Shown here piece after piece: positions 17,530 through 26,156 of a stretch of DNA of 64,000 bases. The position numbers and the translations under genes were made by a program. A model generated the notes under the pieces. The model saw only the letters and a list, made by a program, of their open reading frames with translations, was not told the DNA's origin and did not search any database. Origin of the DNA: Bartonella sp. HY328 (GTDB taxonomy: Bacteria > Pseudomonadota > Alphaproteobacteria > Rhizobiales > Rhizobiaceae); the NCBI RefSeq assembly GCF_025449335.1, contig NZ_CP104883.1, positions 3,130,891 through 3,194,890 on the forward strand. The letters are read 5' to 3'. Within the stretch, counting starts at the first letter, position 1; each line of letters starts with the position of its first letter.

Positions 17530-19374
17530 ATGGCAAGCAATAATTCAAATGCTTCGGCAGCGCAGGATAAAAAATCCTATCAATATGTCGACCACGAGTT
17601 CGATGTCATTGTAGTTGGCGCTGGTGGCTCTGGTTTGCGTGCAACCTTGGGCATGGCCGAGCAAGGTTTCAAAACCGCTTGTATTACCAAGGTTTTCCCA
17701 ACCCGCTCGCATACAGTAGCGGCGCAGGGTGGCATTGCCGCATCCCTATCTAATATGGGGCCTGACAGCTGGCAGTGGCACATGTATGACACCATCAAGG
17801 GTTCTGACTGGCTTGGTGACATGGATGCGATGGAATATCTAACCCGTCAAGCACCTGCTGCGGTTTATGAGCTTGAGCATTATGGTGTGCCATTCTCGCG
17901 TACCGAAGAAGGCAAGATTTATCAACGCCCCTTTGGTGGCCACACCACTGAATTTGGTGAAGGCCCACCCGTGCAGCGCACATGCGCGGCCGCTGACCGT
18001 ACAGGCCACGCTATTTTGCATACGCTTTATGGCCAAAGCCTAAAACATAATGCGCAATTCTTTATTGAATATTTCGCACTTGATCTCATCATGACTGACG
18101 GTGTTTGCACCGGTGTTGTTGCTTGGAACCTTGATGACGGTACAATTCACCGTTTTTCTGCCAAGATGGTAGTGTTGGCAACTGGTGGTTATGGTCGCGC
18201 TTACTTCTCAGCAACGTCTGCCCACACCTGCACTGGTGATGGCGGCGGCATGATTGCGCGTGCAGGTCTTCCTTTGCAGGATATGGAATTTGTGCAATTC
18301 CACCCAACTGGTATTTACGGCTCTGGCTGTTTGATTACTGAAGGCGCACGCGGTGAAGGTGGCTACCTCATCAACTCTGAGGGCGAGCGCTTTATGGAGC
18401 GTTATGCGCCATCTTTCAAAGATCTAGCATCGCGTGACGTTGTTTCACGCTGCATGACCATTGAAATTCGTGAAGGACGCGGCGTTGGTCCAAAGAAAGA
18501 CCATATTTTCCTTGTTCTTAGCCATATTGATCCAGCTATTCTTCATGAACGCCTACCCGGTATTTCGGAATCAGCCCGTATTTTTGCCGGCGTAGATCTT
18601 ACCAAAGACCCAATTCCGGTATTGCCAACCGTTCACTATAATATGGGCGGCATCCCAACCAATTATTGGGGCGAAGTGCTAAATCCAACTGAGGAAGATA
18701 ATGATCGCGTTCAGCCAGGCTTAATGGCTGTGGGTGAAGCAAGTTGCGCTTCCGTTCACGGTGCTAATCGTCTTGGCTCCAACTCACTTATCGATTTGGT
18801 GGTGTTTGGCCGTGCGGCCGCTTTACGTGCAGCAAAGGTAATTGACCGTGACGCTCCAATTCCTGAGCTTAATATTGAAGCATGTGACAAAATCATGGAA
18901 CGCTTCGACCGTATTCGTTTTGCGAATGGCTCAAAGCCAACAGCGGAGCTGCGTGATAAGATGCAACGCGCCATGCAGGAAGATGCGGCTGTTTTCCGTC
19001 AGGAAGATTCGTTAGTAAGTGGTTGCGAACGTATTTCAGCTATTTGGGATGAATTGCCAGATGTGAAAGTAACCGACCGCTCAATGATCTGGAATTCAGA
19101 TTTAATGGAAACATTGGAACTTGATAATCTGATGGCAAATGCAATTTGTACCGTTTACTCGGCTGTTGCACGTAAGGAAAGCCGCGGCGCTCATGCCCGT
19201 GAAGATTTCCCAGATCGCGATGATGTAAACTGGCGTAAACATACATTATCTCACCTTTCACCGGAAGGCAAAGTTAGTCTTTCCTATCGTGCTGTGCATG
19301 TGGATCCACTTACTCGCTATGAAGATGGTGGTATTGATCCAAAGAAAATCGCGCCTAAAAAGCGCGTTTACTAG
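17530..19374 (+). CDS. sdhA: Succinate dehydrogenase flavoprotein subunit
   Basis: A 614-residue catalytic subunit oxidising succinate to fumarate with covalently bound FAD. Visible are the dinucleotide fold VIVVGAGGSGLRA, the FAD-attachment segment TRSHTVAAQGGI (His), catalytic region HPTGIYGSGCLITEGARGEGG, and GEASCASVHGANRLGSNSL. ATG 17530 follows GGGAGG and is preferred over the open frame from 17464, which overlaps sdhD. Length is usual for the family. It acts at the cytoplasmic face of the inner membrane with SdhB. Confidence 0.97.
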   Translation: MASNNSNASAAQDKKSYQYVDHEFDVIVVGAGGSGLRATLGMAEQGFKTACITKVFPTRSHTVAAQGGIAASLSNMGPDSWQWHMYDTIKGSDWLGDMDAMEYLTRQAPAAVYELEHYGVPFSRTEEGKIYQRPFGGHTTEFGEGPPVQRTCAAADRTGHAILHTLYGQSLKHNAQFFIEYFALDLIMTDGVCTGVVAWNLDDGTIHRFSAKMVVLATGGYGRAYFSATSAHTCTGDGGGMIARAGLPLQDMEFVQFHPTGIYGSGCLITEGARGEGGYLINSEGERFMERYAPSFKDLASRDVVSRCMTIEIREGRGVGPKKDHIFLVLSHIDPAILHERLPGISESARIFAGVDLTKDPIPVLPTVHYNMGGIPTNYWGEVLNPTEEDNDRVQPGLMAVGEASCASVHGANRLGSNSLIDLVVFGRAAALRAAKVIDRDAPIPELNIEACDKIMERFDRIRFANGSKPTAELRDKMQRAMQEDAAVFRQEDSLVSGCERISAIWDELPDVKVTDRSMIWNSDLMETLELDNLMANAICTVYSAVARKESRGAHAREDFPDRDDVNWRKHTLSHLSPEGKVSLSYRAVHVDPLTRYEDGGIDPKKIAPKKRVY

Positions 19375-19386
19375 GGGAGCAAAATA

Positions 19387-20166
19387 ATGGTTCAAATGAC
19401 CCTTCCCAAAAATTCCACGGTTAAAAAAGGCAAGGTCTGGCCAAAGCCAGAGCAAAACCAAAACTTAACGGAATTTCGTATTTATCGCTGGTCACCAGAT
19501 GATGGTGAAAATCCACGCCTTGACACTTTTTATGTGGATCGTGATTCATGTGGGCCGATGATTTTGGATGGACTTTTATACATCAAAAATCATGTTGACC
19601 CAACATTGACACTGCGTCGTTCTTGCCGTGAAGGTATTTGCGGCTCTTGTGCGATGAATATTGATGGCTCCAACACCCTTGCTTGTATTACCGGCATGGA
19701 TGAAGTTAAGCACCCAATTAAGGTCTATCCATTGCCTTCAATGCCAGTGGTCAAAGATCTTGTGCCAGATCTTAATCGTTTCTATGCCCAGCATCGCTTG
19801 ATCGAGCCTTGGTTGCAAACCGTATCGCCAACACCAGAAAAAGAATGGCTACAAAGCCATGATGATCGCTTGAAACTTGATGGGCTTTATGAGTGTATTT
19901 TATGCGCTTGCTGCCAGACATCTTGCCCAAGCTATTGGTGGAATGGTGATCGTTATCTGGGACCCTCGGTTCTATTGCAGGCTTATCGTTGGATTGCTGA
20001 TTCACGCGATGAAGCAACCGGTGACCGCCTAGATAAGCTTGAAGATCCTTTCCGGCTTTATCGCTGTCATACCATCATGAACTGTACGCAAACTTGCCCT
20101 AAAGGACTAAATCCTGCCAAGGCAATTGCCGAGATTAAGAAATTGATGGTTGAGCGTCAGCTCTAA
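19387..20166 (+). CDS. sdhB: Succinate dehydrogenase iron-sulfur subunit
   Basis: A 259-residue subunit carrying three Fe-S clusters from FAD to quinone. The 2Fe-2S ligands appear in SCREGICGSCAMNIDG and TLACIT; the 4Fe-4S/3Fe-4S ligands in CILCACCQTSCPSYWWN and CHTIMNCTQTCPKGLNP. The gene begins 12 bp after sdhA with a GGGAGC ribosome site and is last in the operon; a strong hairpin terminator follows 25 bp after the stop. Confidence 0.97.
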   Translation: MVQMTLPKNSTVKKGKVWPKPEQNQNLTEFRIYRWSPDDGENPRLDTFYVDRDSCGPMILDGLLYIKNHVDPTLTLRRSCREGICGSCAMNIDGSNTLACITGMDEVKHPIKVYPLPSMPVVKDLVPDLNRFYAQHRLIEPWLQTVSPTPEKEWLQSHDDRLKLDGLYECILCACCQTSCPSYWWNGDRYLGPSVLLQAYRWIADSRDEATGDRLDKLEDPFRLYRCHTIMNCTQTCPKGLNPAKAIAEIKKLMVERQL

Positions 20167-20191
20167 TCCTATATTCTTTATGAGTGGATTG

Positions 20192-20228
20192 AAAATGCCC
20201 TGAATGAAAATTCAGGGCATTTTATTTT
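20192..20228 (+). terminator. Rho-independent terminator of sdhCDAB
   Basis: AAAATGCCCTGAA (20192-20204) pairs perfectly with TTCAGGGCATTTT (20211-20223) around a 6-nt loop, with further T-rich sequence after it. Confidence 0.9.
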
Positions 20229-20446
20229 AAAGCCTATTCATGTCAAATTGCGCAATTTGACATTATGGTAATGGGCACTAAGCGGTGGCGTTAAGATATT
20301 TTCAAATCAACGCCCTGCATAAGTTTACAAAAACCCTCACATTTTGCTAAAAATTTGCAATAATGTTTAACTTTGTTTTTGAGACTCACGTGATTTATGC
20401 TAGTCACGAACAAACGAGGGAAAAACCCTAAGCAAAAGGAAGAATC

Positions 20447-21853
20447 ATGTCTTATGATGTTGTGGTGATCGGTTCCGGCCCTGGCGGCTATGTTTGTGCA
20501 TTCAAAGCAGCCCAATTAGGCCTTAAAACCGCAATGATTGAAAAACGTAAAACATTTGGTGGCACTTGCCTTAATGTTGGCTGCATTCCATCAAAGGCGT
20601 TGCTTCATGCTTCAGAAGTTTATGCTGAAGCCTCTCATGGCTATGACTCAATTGGTGTTAAAATTGGCAAACCAGAGTTTGATTTTGCCAAAATGATGGA
20701 ATTTAAACAAAGCGTTATTGATGCCAATACCAGCGGCGTTGCTTTTCTAGCTAAGAAAAACAAGGTTGATACTTTTATTGGTACTGGTAAAATTGTTGCG
20801 CAAGGCAAAGTTGAAGTAACTGCTGAAGATGGCAGTGTTCAAACGGTTGAAACCAAAAATATCGTAATCGCAACCGGCTCGGATGTTGCAGGTATTCCTG
20901 GTGTGGAATTTGAATTTGATGAAAAAACCATTATTTCATCGACAGGAGCCTTAGCCCTTACCAAAGTACCATTAACAATGATTGTTGTTGGTGCCGGTGT
21001 AATTGGTAGTGAACTTGGTTCAGTTTATGCGCGTCTTGGTACAAAAGTAACGGTTGTAGAATATCTTGATAAAGCTCTTGGCGGTATGGATGGCGAAGTA
21101 TCGCGCAACTTCCAAAGACTTATGGAAAAGCAAGGCATCACTTATAAGCTTGGCGCAAAAGTAACTGGTGTTGAAAATGGCTTTATGGGCGCAACAGTGC
21201 GTTATGAACCTGTAAGCGGCGGCGAAACACAATCTCTTCATGGCGATGTTGTTTTGGTTGCAACAGGCCGTAAACCTTATACAGCCGGTCTTGGCCTTGA
21301 AGAAGTTGGCGTAAAGCTAGACAGCCGCGGCTGCGTTGAAATTGACAATCATTGGAAAACTACACTTGATGGCGTTTATGCCATTGGTGACGTAGTAAAA
21401 GGCCCAATGCTTGCCCATAAAGCTGAAGATGAAGGCGTTGCCGTTGCTGAAATTTTGGCAGGTCAAAAAGGCCATGTCAATTTTGACGTAATCCCTGGCG
21501 TTGTTTACACCCAACCAGAAGCTGCCTCTGTTGGTAAAACTGAAGAAGAATTAAAAGCCGCAGGTATTGAATATAATGTTGGCAAATTCCCATTCACTGC
21601 CAATGGTCGTGCACGCTCGATCCAGCACACTGATGGATTTGTAAAAATCCTTGCTTGCAAAAAAACCGACCGCGTTCTTGGTGGCCACATTCTTGGTTAT
21701 GGCGCAGGTGAAATGATCCACGAAATCGCCGTTCTTATGGAATTTGGCGGTTCTTCGGAGGATCTAGGCCGCACATGTCATGCCCACCCAACTATGTCAG
21801 AAGCTGTACGTGAAGCGGCCCTTGCTACTTTCGCAAAACCGCTACATATGTAA
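20447..21853 (+). CDS. lpd: Dihydrolipoyl dehydrogenase (E3)
   Basis: A 468-residue flavoprotein that reoxidises dihydrolipoamide of 2-oxo acid dehydrogenase complexes with NAD+. It shows FAD fold DVVVIGSGPGGYVCAFKAAQ, redox-active disulfide GGTCLNVGCIPSK, NAD fold VVGAGVIGSELGSVY, the ATGRKPYT and YAIGDV segments, and C-terminal catalytic HAHPTMSEA. The AAGGAAGA ribosome site before ATG 20447 is strong. It is separated from sdhB by a terminator and 280 bp, so it is probably its own unit. In related genomes such an E3 sits with the 2-oxoglutarate dehydrogenase genes; no E1 or E2 gene is in this window. Confidence 0.95.
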   Translation: MSYDVVVIGSGPGGYVCAFKAAQLGLKTAMIEKRKTFGGTCLNVGCIPSKALLHASEVYAEASHGYDSIGVKIGKPEFDFAKMMEFKQSVIDANTSGVAFLAKKNKVDTFIGTGKIVAQGKVEVTAEDGSVQTVETKNIVIATGSDVAGIPGVEFEFDEKTIISSTGALALTKVPLTMIVVGAGVIGSELGSVYARLGTKVTVVEYLDKALGGMDGEVSRNFQRLMEKQGITYKLGAKVTGVENGFMGATVRYEPVSGGETQSLHGDVVLVATGRKPYTAGLGLEEVGVKLDSRGCVEIDNHWKTTLDGVYAIGDVVKGPMLAHKAEDEGVAVAEILAGQKGHVNFDVIPGVVYTQPEAASVGKTEEELKAAGIEYNVGKFPFTANGRARSIQHTDGFVKILACKKTDRVLGGHILGYGAGEMIHEIAVLMEFGGSSEDLGRTCHAHPTMSEAVREAALATFAKPLHM

Positions 21854-22361
21854 GCTTTTCACCTCTAATAAAAGCCCCCTTTGCTTTGTCCAAAGGGGGC
21901 TTAAACTACCTAAAAAGTCCAAAACGAGCTTATACTCCCCAAAAACATTGACTTATTTTTAATATTTGTCGAATTTAATAAAACCAATCCCTCTTTAAAA
22001 ACTTAACTATTACCTAATTTTATTATCAAGGGCGTGCAGGGTGAAAATCCTTTTAAGTTCAGGCCAGATATCATGCGCGATTTTTGGGCGCAATTTAAAA
22101 CAATAAAGCCAAAACGCTCGTTTTCCATAATTTTGTTTCCATTAAATAGCCTTTCAATAAATTATAACTTGACTATATTTATCATGTTTGATAGCCAAAG
22201 TTAAAAATAAATATAGGCTAGAGGAAAGTTTATACCAACGAAGTTCGAAAAGTAGAATTTAATATTACCTAGCTGTATTTAAGTTATGAACAATTATCTA
22301 GCCATTCAAGAAAATTATTGATGGTTATTATTACTTAACTTGTTTTATTGGTGATATAAAG
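21854..22361. other. Intergenic region upstream of haem receptor
   Basis: About 500 bp holding the lpd terminator and then AT-rich DNA that should carry the haem-receptor promoter. A TTC-N7-GAA inverted motif occurs near 22244-22256 but does not clearly match Irr, RirA or Fur operators, so no iron box is called. Confidence 0.45.
21872..21902 (+). terminator. Terminator after lpd
   Basis: AAGCCCCCTTTG (21872-21883) pairs perfectly with CAAAGGGGGCTT (21891-21902) around a 7-nt loop. The T-tract is short, but stem strength and location just after the stop support termination. Confidence 0.8.
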
Positions 22362-22384
22362 ATGATAAAAGTCAATTATAAAAT

Positions 22385-22393
22385 AAAAAAAAA
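22385..22393 (+). repeat. Homopolymeric A9 tract in the signal-peptide region of the haem receptor
   Basis: Nine A residues follow ATG 22362 by 20 nt. Read from this ATG the frame meets TAA at 22401. One extra A (or two fewer) would join the ATG to the receptor frame and give a textbook signal peptide, MIKVNYKIKKKLFITTFLTL followed by SIFSSLTSSQANA. The tract is therefore a candidate phase-variation or slippage site, or a sequencing error. Confidence 0.75.
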
Positions 22394-22411
22394 CTTTTTA
22401 TAACTACTTTT

Positions 22412-24556
22412 TTGACATTATCAATATTTTCTAGCTTAACCTCATCGCAAGCAAATGCAGCACAAGAAAATGAAAACGAGCTTGATACCGTTGTTGTCGA
22501 TGCTGAAAACAAACACAGTTTGAAAAATAAGGGTGTTTTAACCGATACTGTTACCACTAAAGATATTCAAAACAAGCAAGTGGATAATGTCAACGACATT
22601 TCTCGGCTTGATCCAGCAATTAATTATAACCGCCAAAATGATAGTTTTAATATTCGCGGTCTTGATGGCAATCGTGTCACCACTACAATTGATGGCATTC
22701 CGATACCGTGGCTTGATGATATCACGCGCGGCGTTAAGGGCGGTTCATCAGCCTTTGACTTTGCTTCCCTATCGGCAATAGATATTGGTAAGGGATCAGA
22801 TTCAAGTATTTACGGTTCTGGCTCGCTTGGCGGCATTGTGTTAATGCGCACCATAGACCCTGAGGATCTTATTAAAGACAATAAAAATTGGGGATCAATT
22901 ACCAAAGGCAGTTACGATTCAGCCAATCGCAGTTGGAACATAAACGAAGCTTTTGCAGTTAAATTCAATCAAACTTACATGTTATTACAAGGCGGTTATA
23001 TTGGCGGCAAGCAGCGTGCAAATAATAGCGATGACGGTGGTTATGGCGTAATGCGCAGCATGCAAAACCCAGAAAATTTCACTAGCAAAAATTACCTATT
23101 TAAAATCCACCAATATATTAATGATCAACACCGCTTAGGTTTTACCGCCGAGCGCTTTGACAATGACCGTGACACATGGGTGCTAAACCAAGCGAGCGCG
23201 CAATTTAAGCCTGCGAGCACTTATCAAGAGCAAAATCGCAAGCGTGAGCGTTATTCAGCTTCATATGATTATTATGGCAGTGGTGATGGTTGGTTAGATC
23301 GTGCCCGCATCATTGGCTATTGGCAAGAAAATAGTGCAAGTTCTGGAACCGAACAAATTCGACTAACCACACCCAAAGGTGATTTTTATCGAATTTCCAA
23401 CACGCAAAATCGCGATTATGGCTTATCATTTGATGCAATGAAGCTATTAACATTTGACAATGTTACCCATACTTTGCGCATTGCCGGCAATGGTTCATCT
23501 TCGCGCTTTGAGCAATATACAACTGGTCGTGATAGTTGCCCACCACCACCTTATCGTCCACCCTATATGATGTGCAAATTTCTACTTAGCGACCAATCTG
23601 AAATACCAACTACCCGCTCAACAAGTTGGGGTATAAGTATTGAAGATGAAATGGCTTTTTTGAACAATCGCCTAAGAATTACCCCTGGCGGTCGGTTCGA
23701 CTGGTTTAAACATAAGCCCTCAACCACAAAAGGCTTTGAAACCAACGTATTTTTCCATGGCTATGCAGCAGAGGTTAGCGATTCGCACTTTTCGCCAAAA
23801 CTACGTGGCGAATGGGATGCTAGCGAAAACCTTATGTTTTATGCGCAGTGGGCACAAAGTTTTAGAGCGCCAAGTTCGTCAGAACTTTACTTAGAATTTG
23901 CCAATCCTGGCATTTACCACCTTTATGGCAACCCCAACTTGAAGCCTGAAATTGGTAATGGATTTGATATTGGTGCAAAATATACAAGTAACAACTGGGG
24001 TGGTTCACTTGGACTATTTAGCAATTATTATAAAAATTTTATCGGCCGCAAAGAACTTGGACCATCGCTTATGTTTCCAAGTGGTGAGGCTGTTTATATA
24101 AACCGCGCTAAGGTGCGTATTTCCGGCGTGGAAGCAAAAGCCTATTGGCAAATAACTTCCAATTGGCGCACAGATTTCAGCCTCGCTTATATGGAAGGCA
24201 AGGATCGCGAAACCGATGAATATTTAAATTCTATTCCACCATTTAAAGGAACGCTTGGTGTTGGCTATTCTCAAGAAATATGGGGCGCTGATTTAAGAAT
24301 GACGGCAGCGGCAAAACGCAATCGAGTAGAAAACAAGTCGGATTACGCCAAAGCCCCCGGCTATGCCGTTTTTGATATTAGTGGTTGGTGGCGTCCTACT
24401 GGTGAAAAAGGCTCTAAATTGCAAGCAGGTATCTATAATATATTTAATAAAACCTATTGGAATGCACTCGATCTGCCATCAAGTGCTAACTATAAAAAGG
24501 TTTATTATAGTGAACCGGGACGTAATTTTAAAATTTCTTTTGTGCAAGAATTTTAG
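22412..24556 (+). CDS. TonB-dependent haem/haemoglobin receptor (signal peptide out of frame)
   Basis: A 22-strand-barrel outer-membrane receptor importing haem with TonB energy. The plug domain contains DTVVVDAE (TonB-box region), SFNIRGLDGNRVTTTIDG and a GSGSLGGIV segment. The barrel carries the haem-receptor pair FRAPSSSELY and NPNLKPE and ends in a C-terminal aromatic residue (KISFVQEF). Similarity is to BhuA/ShmR/HmuR-type receptors. The uninterrupted frame has only a TTG at 22412, inside the expected signal peptide, without a ribosome site. The natural start is probably ATG 22362 (GGTGAT upstream), separated by the A9 tract at 22385-22393 and one base out of frame. The remainder (714 codons) is intact. 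A HmuT-like gene follows after 108 bp. Confidence 0.85.
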   Translation: MTLSIFSSLTSSQANAAQENENELDTVVVDAENKHSLKNKGVLTDTVTTKDIQNKQVDNVNDISRLDPAINYNRQNDSFNIRGLDGNRVTTTIDGIPIPWLDDITRGVKGGSSAFDFASLSAIDIGKGSDSSIYGSGSLGGIVLMRTIDPEDLIKDNKNWGSITKGSYDSANRSWNINEAFAVKFNQTYMLLQGGYIGGKQRANNSDDGGYGVMRSMQNPENFTSKNYLFKIHQYINDQHRLGFTAERFDNDRDTWVLNQASAQFKPASTYQEQNRKRERYSASYDYYGSGDGWLDRARIIGYWQENSASSGTEQIRLTTPKGDFYRISNTQNRDYGLSFDAMKLLTFDNVTHTLRIAGNGSSSRFEQYTTGRDSCPPPPYRPPYMMCKFLLSDQSEIPTTRSTSWGISIEDEMAFLNNRLRITPGGRFDWFKHKPSTTKGFETNVFFHGYAAEVSDSHFSPKLRGEWDASENLMFYAQWAQSFRAPSSSELYLEFANPGIYHLYGNPNLKPEIGNGFDIGAKYTSNNWGGSLGLFSNYYKNFIGRKELGPSLMFPSGEAVYINRAKVRISGVEAKAYWQITSNWRTDFSLAYMEGKDRETDEYLNSIPPFKGTLGVGYSQEIWGADLRMTAAAKRNRVENKSDYAKAPGYAVFDISGWWRPTGEKGSKLQAGIYNIFNKTYWNALDLPSSANYKKVYYSEPGRNFKISFVQEF

Positions 24557-24567
24557 CCAATATCGCG

Positions 24568-24586
24568 CCAAAGGGCGAAACTTTGG
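24568..24586 (+). other. Small stem-loop between haem receptor and hmuT
   Basis: CCAAAG (24568-24573) pairs with CTTTGG (24581-24586) shortly after the receptor stop. It is weak and lacks a T-tract. It may modulate read-through from receptor to binding protein rather than terminate. Confidence 0.3.
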
Positions 24587-24664
24587 ACATTTAAAAACCT
24601 AGCAAGATACAGCGATAAACAAAGTGTCCTGCTTCACATGCCGCAAAAATGAAAAGGATAGGTT

Positions 24665-25582
24665 ATGACAAAAACACATAAGACTGTTACCAAAAACCGA
24701 ATTTTAAAAACTTTTATGCTTGCGGCATTTGCACTGGCGGCGAATAGTCAACCGTCTTTAATACAAGCTAGCGAGATCTTGATTAATGATAATGCTAAAT
24801 TAGTATCCATCGGTTGGCCCGTTACTGAGACCATTATTGCCCTTGGTGATAAAGATCGTTTAGTCGGTGTTGATAAACGCAGCACCTTTATGAAGGAAGG
24901 AAGCGATCTTACAAATATTGGCGCTGCCGCAACTATTGACCTTGCTGCAATTAAAAAAGTTGATGGCCAAACTGTCTTGGCTTTAGAGGGTGCTTTAAAT
25001 AAGGATAATTTAACCTCTATTGAAAGCAACAAGATTCCAGTTCTTATTATTCCAGATGATCACAGTGAAGATGGCGTCATCGATAAAGTTAGTTTTATTG
25101 GCCATGCACTTAATCATGAAGATAAGGTCAATGAGTTAATTGCACGAATAAAAAACGACTTTAATAAAGCAAACAGTATAAAGGCTGAACTTACCACTAA
25201 GAAAAAAGTGCTTTTTCTTTTGACAGTACCTTCAGGCGACAAGGAAGTTGGTCCTATATTCATGGCTGGTAAAAACACTCCTGCCCATGACATTATTGTT
25301 CTTTCAGGCGGAGAAAATGCCGCCGCCAATATTGAATCCTATGTGCCTTTAAACAAAGAACAAGTGACTAAAATGGCGCCCGACCTTATTTTATCTATGA
25401 GCAATGATGGTTTCCCAACGATTGAAACATTGTTAACGCAAGCGCCATTGCAAGATACTCCGGCAGTTAAGAATAAAGATCTTTTGCGCTTAGATGGTTT
25501 AAAGCTACTTGGCTTTGGCCCTGATACTGGTATCATCATGCAGGAAATCGCCCAAAAATTGGTAGATATCCAAAATCGTTAA
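24665..25582 (+). CDS. hmuT: Haem ABC transporter periplasmic binding protein (HmuT-like)
   Basis: A 305-residue cluster-A-type substrate-binding protein. Signal sequence residues 1 to about 35 (TFMLAAFALAANSQPSLIQA). The mature part has VSIGWPVTETIIALG, LVGVDKRS, NIGAAATIDLAAIKKV, MAGKNTPAHDIIVLSGGENA, YVPLNKEQVTKMAPDLIL and the C-terminal LGFGPDTG, all typical of HmuT/BhuT haem carriers. AGGATAGG precedes ATG 24665. It follows a haem receptor on the same strand, supporting haem uptake. The permease and ATPase (hmuU, hmuV) that normally follow are absent; a strong terminator comes right after, so they must be elsewhere if present. Confidence 0.85.
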   Translation: MTKTHKTVTKNRILKTFMLAAFALAANSQPSLIQASEILINDNAKLVSIGWPVTETIIALGDKDRLVGVDKRSTFMKEGSDLTNIGAAATIDLAAIKKVDGQTVLALEGALNKDNLTSIESNKIPVLIIPDDHSEDGVIDKVSFIGHALNHEDKVNELIARIKNDFNKANSIKAELTTKKKVLFLLTVPSGDKEVGPIFMAGKNTPAHDIIVLSGGENAAANIESYVPLNKEQVTKMAPDLILSMSNDGFPTIETLLTQAPLQDTPAVKNKDLLRLDGLKLLGFGPDTGIIMQEIAQKLVDIQNR

Positions 25583-25607
25583 TTTAAGTTACGTAAGACA
25601 AATACAT

Positions 25608-25657
25608 AAGCAAGGATATTGATGGCTAAAGCCTGCCACCAATATTCTTGCTTTTTT
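25608..25657 (+). terminator. Terminator after hmuT
   Basis: AAGCAAGGATATTG (25608-25621) pairs with CAATATTCTTGCTT (25640-25653), with one G-T wobble, and runs into TTTTTT. Confidence 0.85.
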
Positions 25658-25700
25658 ATTGCGCTTTAAAAGCATTTAACATTAGCCGCACCCCTCACAA

Positions 25701-25934
25701 TCAAAAATCGATAGCACGACCTTTAATTTCCCAGTCACCATAGCGTGCTGGATCATGGCCACCGCGCCCACCAAGCTCACGCTTCGCCTTTTCAGCGGCA
25801 AGGGCTGCCTGCTCGCGGCGCTCTTGTGCTTCGGCTAAAGCGCGTTTTGCTGCTGGTGTTAAAGTTTCTTGCACCAAAGCCTTTTCCTCAGCTACATTAT
25901 CATCTTTATTGATTATTTGCTGTTTTTCAGTCAT
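25701..25934 (-). CDS. DUF1674 protein, succinate dehydrogenase assembly factor 4 homologue
   Basis: A 77-residue cytoplasmic protein ending in the diagnostic ELGGRGGHDPARYGDWEIKG with C-terminal AIDF, the conserved core of the DUF1674/SDHAF4 family. SDHAF4 binds the flavinated SdhA subunit and helps complex II assembly in mitochondria; the bacterial role is inferred. ATG 25934 has GGTGA before it, whereas an upstream in-frame GTG at 25973 lacks one. An Ala/Glu/Arg-rich helix (about residues 25-55) precedes the conserved tail. The gene is convergent with hmuT and divergent from htpX. Confidence 0.85.
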   Translation of the reverse strand: MTEKQQIINKDDNVAEEKALVQETLTPAAKRALAEAQERREQAALAAEKAKRELGGRGGHDPARYGDWEIKGRAIDF

Positions 25935-26156
25935 TTTTTCACCAATCCATTGAAAAAATTCTTTCAAATCCACATTTTATATAAAATTGGTAAATCTTGC
26001 CAGCTTATTTTTAACGACAAGCATAGGAATATTCATATGCTTATATTCACAAAAAAGGCGACTTCAAATAGTCGCTTTTTAGTAGTTATTATATGATAAG
26101 CAAGTAATAGATTTACAAAATGCAAAAAGAAACAAATTAACAATGGAGTTTTGTTG

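Noticed and set aside
22244..22256. Possible iron-responsive operator (TTC-N7-GAA)
   Set aside because: Does not match Irr, RirA or Fur consensus closely enough to call; kept only as a remark in the intergenic entry.
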